Shown here one piece after another: positions 58,412 to 64,000 of a stretch of DNA of 64,000 bases. Where the stretch lies: assembly GCA_964017235.1 (NCBI GenBank), contig OZ024928.1, forward strand, positions 151,986,881 to 152,050,880. The letters are read 5' to 3'. The DNA is from Sabellastarte sp. h YS-2021 (lineage: Eukaryota; Annelida; Polychaeta; Sabellida; Sabellidae). How positions within the stretch are numbered: position 1 is the stretch's first letter; each line of letters begins with the position of its first letter. The notes under the pieces are model-generated. The model ran no database searches. It saw only the letters and a program-made list of their open reading frames with translations, and was not told the DNA's origin. Made by a program: the position numbers and the translations under genes.

Positions 58412-60279
58412 ACTAAGCTTCCCTTGAGAAGGGCGCTTATGTGTTTTCATCCGGAGTTTCCCCACCGCTGCTGCCGTCGCCGCCACATTATCATATCCCT
58501 TGAATATTTCCCCTTCTTAGTGGGCGGATTCTAACCATTTTTGGCAGTTATATACTAGTGTTGGGACGATTAGACAAGTGGTTGATTAATTGTCGGTGAC
58601 AGTGTACAAAGACAGTTGGTCATTGTTGTTTTCTAATAATCGAATTTTCAGCTTAAATCTTAACTTTTTTAATGTACCTCAATATCCACGTATTTTTTAA
58701 ATATTTTAGGCATTATTGCCTGGTAAATTGACAGATTTGTCATGATATTCGACATTGTTTATATCTACCGCCATATTTACAGGAAGTGGGTACTTCTGGT
58801 AGATTCTAAATGTCGGAACACTGTTATTCTTACCTATTCTTATTGACCTATACTTTATCCAAGAAAGTGTTTCTTAATAAATGTCCAACAATGGAGTAAA
58901 ATAATTGATTAGGGGTCAATCATCGGTCAGAGAAATGGACAAATAATCGACCATGAATGTTGAAGGTGAGTCCCAACACTATTATATACCTTAGGCGTGG
59001 GAAAATTTTTCCACATGCTTATTTTTTACCTTTGATTTTTATCAAGGTCAGATGATCAAAAAATAAGTTTTTTTTAGGCACACCCGCTTGTCATCTCCGC
59101 TGAACCAAAACTACTTACTGTAGGAGGGTATTATTTTGAATATATGTCAATACTATCAAAGTCTCAAGCTGATTAGATTTTTTGGAGTGATTGGACCATA
59201 ATTTAACAATTTATAAGCATTTTTATACAAGAAGTAATGAGAAATCTTAAATTCATCAGACAGCCCCATTATCTCCTCACTTGTTGCATGTAGAGCCATA
59301 AAATGTTTTGGGAGGTGATAGGAAACCATATGTAAAGAGTCTAAAAAACCCTCCCGTTAACCCCCTACCCCCCATAAAATTGCAGATTTTGTATGTTTGG
59401 CTTTGTCTCCTTTATGATTGATTTTACAGTTTTTGAATGTATTGGGGGTGGGGGTGGGGGGGTGGGGTTGTTATAAGAAAACATTATACAGGGAGACTAT
59501 ATAGCCAGCCACATTTACCTTCTGGGCCCACCTTAGGAGTGTAACTGGGGTGATCAAATGCAGATTTTGTGCTTTCGGCTTTTATCTATTTAATTATTGT
59601 TTTTACAGCTTTTGAATGTATTGGGAGGTGATAGAAAATCATATGCAGGGAGTCTAGAAAGCTTGTAATATTTACCCCTGGCCCTCCCTTGTCAAACTGG
59701 GATCATAAAGTCACAGATTTTGTGTTTTTTGGTTATATCTCATTTGTCACTGCTGTTATGCAATGTTTATTTCACTGTTTGTGTGCAAATGGTATATTTA
59801 CTAATGCATATGATGTTTTTCCCTAGCCTTGCTTTAGGCTCAAATTTTACCACGTCTTTTTAAAACATGTACACACGTATTTTCTATTCATTTGAGCACT
59901 CGTATAACTTAGTAATTAACTGATGAAATATGCAGTATGTGTACATGTCATAGTATATGATGCCATTTGAAAACTTTTTATGTATATTTTCCTTATTTAC
60001 AAAGGAAACAGACCCTTTAGAAAGGCTGTTATTCCCTCTCATGATAAATACCTCGGGGAAAAATTACATCAAAAACCTCATTTTCCAGTATCTCTTCTAC
60101 ACTTTTTAATATTTGACAATAACTTACCAATGTGCTTCTGTGATGATTATATTTCTGTATGAGGAAATTTTCAACAACATACCATTTCATTTTTCTTCTC
60201 CTTGTAACTTAAACACTTTTGATTTTTTAAAGCTTATTGGGATGCTCCATTTTTGTCTGCAAAAAAACCTTCTTCTAGT
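58412..60279 (+). mobile_element. Helitron-like element beta-5
   Basis: Head AACTAAGCTTCCC...GGGCGCTT with a CCGCTGCTGCCGTCGCCGCC run; end GGGATGCTCC, an imperfect hairpin (TTTTTGTC/GCAAAAA) and CTTCTAGT at 60279. The core holds two to three degenerate S157 units (about 59280-59760) and a GGGGGTGGGGG run near 59450. It lacks the alpha insertion present in beta-1 and carries a hAT MITE. It is diverged and so probably older. It ends ~240 bp before the next exon. Confidence 0.7.
58548..58989. mobile_element. hAT-type MITE in beta-5
   Basis: The element 58556-58981 (426 bp) is flanked by TTATATAC at 58548-58555 and 58982-58989. Its ends are TAGTGTTGGGAC and GTCCCAACACTA. The empty site is in beta-1 at about 2550-2575 ('GGCAGTTATATACCTTAGGC'). 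No transposase is encoded. The ends are like those of the MITE in the DIRS recombinase. Confidence 0.93.
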
Positions 60280-60522
60280 CAAAGTTTGTTTTTTTGTTTC
60301 ACATTTATAGTTTAATTCTTTGTATTTTAATTTTTCTGTCAAAAGATTTATTTGGTTTTTGTCTCATGTTCTACTGCAATTATTGACAACAAATGGCTTA
60401 CAATTACCATATTTATGAGACTGAAAAGAGGTGTGCAGTCTGTGTTGTTACTCAATGAGCCTATCACAAGTGTATTCTTAGGATATTAGTACCCATACAG
60501 TAATTGTTTTAAAACATTACAG

Positions 60523-60582
60523 AATTTATAGAAGGAATATCCCAATTTAGTGTGAGGGGTGACAAAGAGTCCAAACTTCGCT
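60523..60582 (+). CDS. PPP3R1: Calcineurin subunit B, alternative exon A
   Basis: A 60-nt exon with acceptor AACATTACAG and donor GTAAGT, phase 1 at both ends. With the preceding G it encodes EFIEGISQFSVRGDKESKLR, the linker after EF-hand 2 that leads into EF-hand 3 (family: EFI[EQ]GVSQFSV[KR]GDKxxKLRF). The initial Glu completes the EF-hand 2 loop. The last base T opens the Phe codon (FAFRIYD in the family) supplied by the next exon. The same segment is encoded again 2.25 kb downstream (exon B) with Val for Ile and Asp for Glu. Length and phase allow either exon alone; use of both would insert 20 residues in frame. Confidence 0.93.
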
Positions 60583-61789
60583 GTAAGTACTGGCCTACCG
60601 TACAAGCTGCTGTGTGTGTAGATATTTGTTTCCCACCATCCTTAGTTTTGTGTTTTCAGGGCGCTGTTGTTGACAGCATTTGTTTACATACATATATTTT
60701 TTTTTTCTGAATGTAGAACATCAGTTTTTGACACTGACCTAAAAAATGCATGAAGTGTGAGTTTTGATATTAATCCCAGTTGTTAGTGGCATAATTATTC
60801 TCATGTTGTTTGTAGTTATGAAAAAATCATGTTATGTATTAATTAGACTGATGTGACCTTGAACTTAGTCCATGTTTTAATATAGAAGAAACCATGCTTA
60901 AACTCCTGTAAATAGTTTTGCCAGTCAAGCTGTTCTTTTTAACACTACATTATTCTTGCTAAAACGCAAAAATATATTGTGTTATCCTTACCAGTGTACC
61001 ATGAAATCCTCCCCACTGAAAATCCTGCCCCACGGGGGGTATTACCTATTGACTATCTCAACCCCGAGGTGGATCCAGGAAATTTTGGAAAGGTTTAGTT
61101 GTAAGTTTAAATATCTATAAGATCAAAATGAAAAATGTATGAGATAATGGAAATGACCTCTTGTTCAGCCATTAAGTTTTTTTAGAAGGTAAATAGAAGT
61201 GGTAGTATCTCAGAAACTAAGCTATATACATAAATATATAAATAGCCTTTATAATTTTGTCTAATAAAAGCCAAGATAATAATCAAGATATAATCAGACT
61301 AAATCAGCTTAAATGAGATAACACCTTAGGAAGTGTCCTTTAGGTACGGAGATATGTAATTTTCCATTAAGATCCAAGTGGGTATTTCTGCCCTGAAAGG
61401 GACATTTGAAAGTCAATCACTACTGTTCAAAAAGGAAAGACCCAAAAGACCCATGAAACCATAAAAAAAGTTGTGACACTAGGTGTCACCTCTCTTGGAT
61501 TTAATAAAATATGAACTGGACTCCTGCATTTGGTGTAATATTGATATCTATATATATTTCTGGATGTGTTTTCCATTAAAATGAGTAGATTTGGTTTTTA
61601 GCAAATGGTTCATTTTTACCACGAATAGATATCTGTGAGAGCAGTCATCCACAGTTGCTGAGATTTTCACTAAATTAATCATCAGCTACTACTTTAAATG
61701 TATATTGTGATAGTTTTAAATAGTAATGTTTACCCCAAAATTTTTGAAGGCAGTGCGGGTATCGATTTCACCCAGAGTGTCCGGCTGGG

Positions 61790-62350
61790 AGGGCGGTCAG
61801 TAAGATAAGGGAGCAGGAACAGTAACCCTTTTCAGGCTGTATCTCGAAAACTTTAAGTTTTAGGATCTTGCTACTTGGTATGGACATTGGTTGGGAAGTA
61901 TAGGGGTACAATGTCATGGTAACCTTGATTTGACCTTGCCTTTTAAGTCTTGTCCAAGCCATATCTCACAAACAGTAAAGTGTTGGATGTTGATAACTTG
62001 TTAAGGACATTGATTGGGGATGTAAGTCTGCAATATCATGGCATGGCCTATATGTACTTTTACCTAATTGTACTGTCTCCTTTGACAGCTATACTTCTGT
62101 TAAGAAATTTTGCAGTTTCATAACTTTTAGTTATGAACTAACTAATGCTGTCATCTTGCTATTGAATTACCTTGTTTTGCTACTTTTCTTTATATACATA
62201 TTTGCTGTCTTACATTTTCTTTTCTCCTGCACCTTTACAAAACTTACACTATGAGTTCTGAAAGTCTTCTGACCTTTATACTATTTTACCTCTTCTATTA
62301 TATCTCATGGTGTTCAATGCTATTTTCCTAGGCTGTGGGGTATGGGCATC
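61790..62350. repeat. S140 repeats followed by tail repeat T (copy 3)
   Basis: Two diverged ~140-bp units ('TGGTATGGACATTGGTTGGG', 'GTCATGGTAACCTTGATTTG') precede tail T (about 62055-62350). The order is the same as at 37226-38045. Confidence 0.7.
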
Positions 62351-62439
62351 TTTGATGCTATTTTAAAATGTTTCTGAAAAAGGGAAACATAACTCTGGAG
62401 TAACTCACATTTTGTTCAGGTTAATGTATAGAACAGGAA

Positions 62440-62480
62440 AAGGGGGGGGGGGATATATTTTTACCCCTGGGGTTGGGGGA
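62440..62480. repeat. G-rich run
   Basis: A run of ten G's followed by CCCCTGGGGTTGGGGGAG near the right end of the inverted-repeat element. Confidence 0.7.
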
Positions 62481-62831
62481 GATTTTCAGCAAGGCAGGAT
62501 TTCATGCTACATTGGTAATTAAGGTTTTTTCATTTGGATTTTTACCTCAATGAATTCTGATCTCCAAGCCACCACAGTGCAATTAAAAACAAAAAAATAT
62601 AAAAAAAAATCCCAAATTTCAAGTTCTTCTGTTGCAATCTGTCTGCAATCATTAAGAGGTTAAGCTTGGTATCTTTCAGTGAAATGTACCCCCTTTAGTG
62701 TGTGCTATATTAGCTGTGTCAATGAGTACCAGTGGTCACCTCATACCAGACAGATTCCAGTAAAACACTCTGCTGTGCATGGTATTCGCTTATTGACTCA
62801 GTGTGTGTGTGATTATTATTGCCTGTTTCAG

Positions 62832-62891
62832 AGTTTATAGAAGGAGTGTCCCAGTTTAGTGTTCGAGGTGATAAGGACTCCAAGCTGAGGT
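62832..62891 (+). CDS. PPP3R1: Calcineurin subunit B, alternative exon B
   Basis: A 60-nt exon with acceptor TGCCTGTTTCAG and donor GTAAGT, phase 1 at both ends. It encodes EFIEGVSQFSVRGDKDSKLR. Compared with exon A it has two conservative replacements (Ile to Val, Glu to Asp) and about ten silent codon differences. Val at this place is the usual family residue, so B looks like the more standard form. Identical length, phase and splice sites point to exon duplication with mutually exclusive use. Downstream exons (EF-hands 3 and 4) lie outside the window. Confidence 0.93.
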
Positions 62892-64000
62892 GTAAGTAAA
62901 CTCACCAAATTGCAAAAGAAAAAAAAATTATTTTGTGATACCCTTTCTTTCCAATTTATTCTTACTTGTATATAGTTAAGTATCCATCTTTTATTTTCAT
63001 TTTTTTTCATTATATTTGCTCTATAAGTAACCCTTTTTATTCTTTTTTTTTAGATTACATGGTTCTTACATTCTACTGTAACTATCAATTATTTAAGGTC
63101 TTTTATATTTGGTAGAATTTAATTTTGTGAAATCTCACAAACCAATACAGTATGCATGTGTTTTGAATTGGTTTGGGTGCAGAGGTTCGTCGTACAATTT
63201 TTTCTTGTGCTGCCGTCAGTACCACCAAAATTTTGACCAATTTGTGCCATCAAGACTGTAATTTCTTTATTCTGGGAAGCACCAACTTTCCACGCAGACA
63301 GGTGTAACCAGATTTTGTGGGAAAAGTTAACAGTGGGCATATTTACTAAGTCTTTGTTTAGAAAAGTTAACTCCACTTTGAGGCGGACTTAACATTTAGC
63401 CCAAGATTCCCATAAATCTAAGAATATAAACTTACCCTAAGTGTAAGACAATAGTCTTAATCTTAAGGTCTAAGTCTGAGCTAATTCCTTTTGTGAGACT
63501 GCCCCAGTTTCTGAAGAACAATGGTGCTATACTTCACAAGCATAAAATTTCATTACAGTTTCATTAGTTTAATATGAACAAACTTAAAATGTCATTTAAT
63601 AATATTTAATTCTTAATTCTTTCAAAATTTTTGGCCCAGGTAAATCAGCTAATATAAGCATAGTACTTGTGACAAGGGTATATTACTGGAACTTTGGATA
63701 AATGGATGAAATTCTAATGAACATGCCAAAGTAATTCTTTCTGCCATTTATCATTGACACTTCAATAAGGGTTTCATTTGATAGGTCAAAAAATTTACAA
63801 ATCTATTTTAGCAACTGTCAGTGTTACAATGATAAAAAAATTGCACTGTAAAACATGCCTTAAGTGGTTCACTGTACACGGTAGCTTCTGTCATCAACGT
63901 CGTAGCTAACATTGTGGATAATATAATGCTACTATTGCCATTTTGGGTTGTCAACACATAAATAATTATGTACAATAGACCATGCAAAAAGGGCTACCTG
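62892..64000. other. Intron downstream of exon B
   Basis: AT-rich, with no exon recognised. A degraded MITE-like segment (about 63333-63505; GGGCATATTTACTAAGTC at left, CTTTTGTGAGACTGCCCC at right) resembles the MITE at 56758-57329. Confidence 0.6.

Larger units (their letters stand above)
60987..62524. mobile_element. Inverted-repeat element between the two alternative exons
   Basis: The left end CCTTACCAGTGTACCATGAA and the right end (reverse complement CCTTAATTACCAATGTAGCA then TGAAATCCT) match over ~45 bp with mismatches, including GAAATCCT.CC and CTGAAAATC. The interior includes S140 repeats and tail repeat T. No transposase was recognised and target duplications are unclear. Confidence 0.65.

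Overview
The window is metazoan nuclear DNA. It carries part of a host gene for calcineurin subunit B (the regulatory, EF-hand subunit), read on the + strand, whose introns are filled with mobile and tandemly repeated DNA. Families of hairpin-headed elements with tandem cores, resembling the 'pearl'/Helitron-like elements of bivalves, together with a DIRS retrotransposon, suggest a marine mollusc, probably a bivalve. That assignment is an inference. No prokaryotic features, tRNA or rRNA genes were recognised.

Host gene. A 40-nt exon (15715-15754) encodes the N-terminal GNESSLPMELCSN segment. A 177-nt exon (55887-56063) encodes EF-hands 1 and 2. Two 60-nt exons (60523-60582 and 62832-62891) then encode the same 20-residue segment twice. 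All splice phases agree: the 40-nt exon ends in phase 1, the 177-nt exon begins in phase 1, and both 60-nt exons are phase 1 to phase 1. The intron between the first two exons is about 40.1 kb. The two 60-nt exons differ by two conservative residues and many silent changes, as expected for mutually exclusive alternative exons. The start-Met exon and the 3' exons (EF-hands 3 and 4) were not found.

1-15.7 kb: nested hairpin-headed elements. These carry cores of ~154, ~147, ~350, ~157, ~169 and ~133 bp tandem repeats. They end in CTAGT after a 3' hairpin and make no evident target-site duplication, as Helitron-like elements do.

15.75-55.9 kb (large intron): more of the same elements, including two near-identical 3.2-kb copies (17868-21088 and 21888-25152) and a foldback element (25785-26640). 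There is also a decayed DIRS-like retrotransposon (about 30.0-37.0 kb) that is extraordinarily dense in short hairpins. A well-preserved DIRS element follows (41189-47836), with inverted terminal repeats, an internal complementary region, an intact ORF1, an RT/RNase H frame with one stop, and a tyrosine recombinase frame split by a hAT-type MITE. Several repeat families recur between 47.8 and 55.8 kb.

55.9-64 kb: the calcineurin B exons, separated by an element whose termini are built from 20-bp palindromes (56344-57833) with a MITE nested inside it, a hairpin-headed element carrying a second hAT MITE (58412-60279), and a 1.5-kb inverted-repeat element lying between the two alternative exons (60987-62524).
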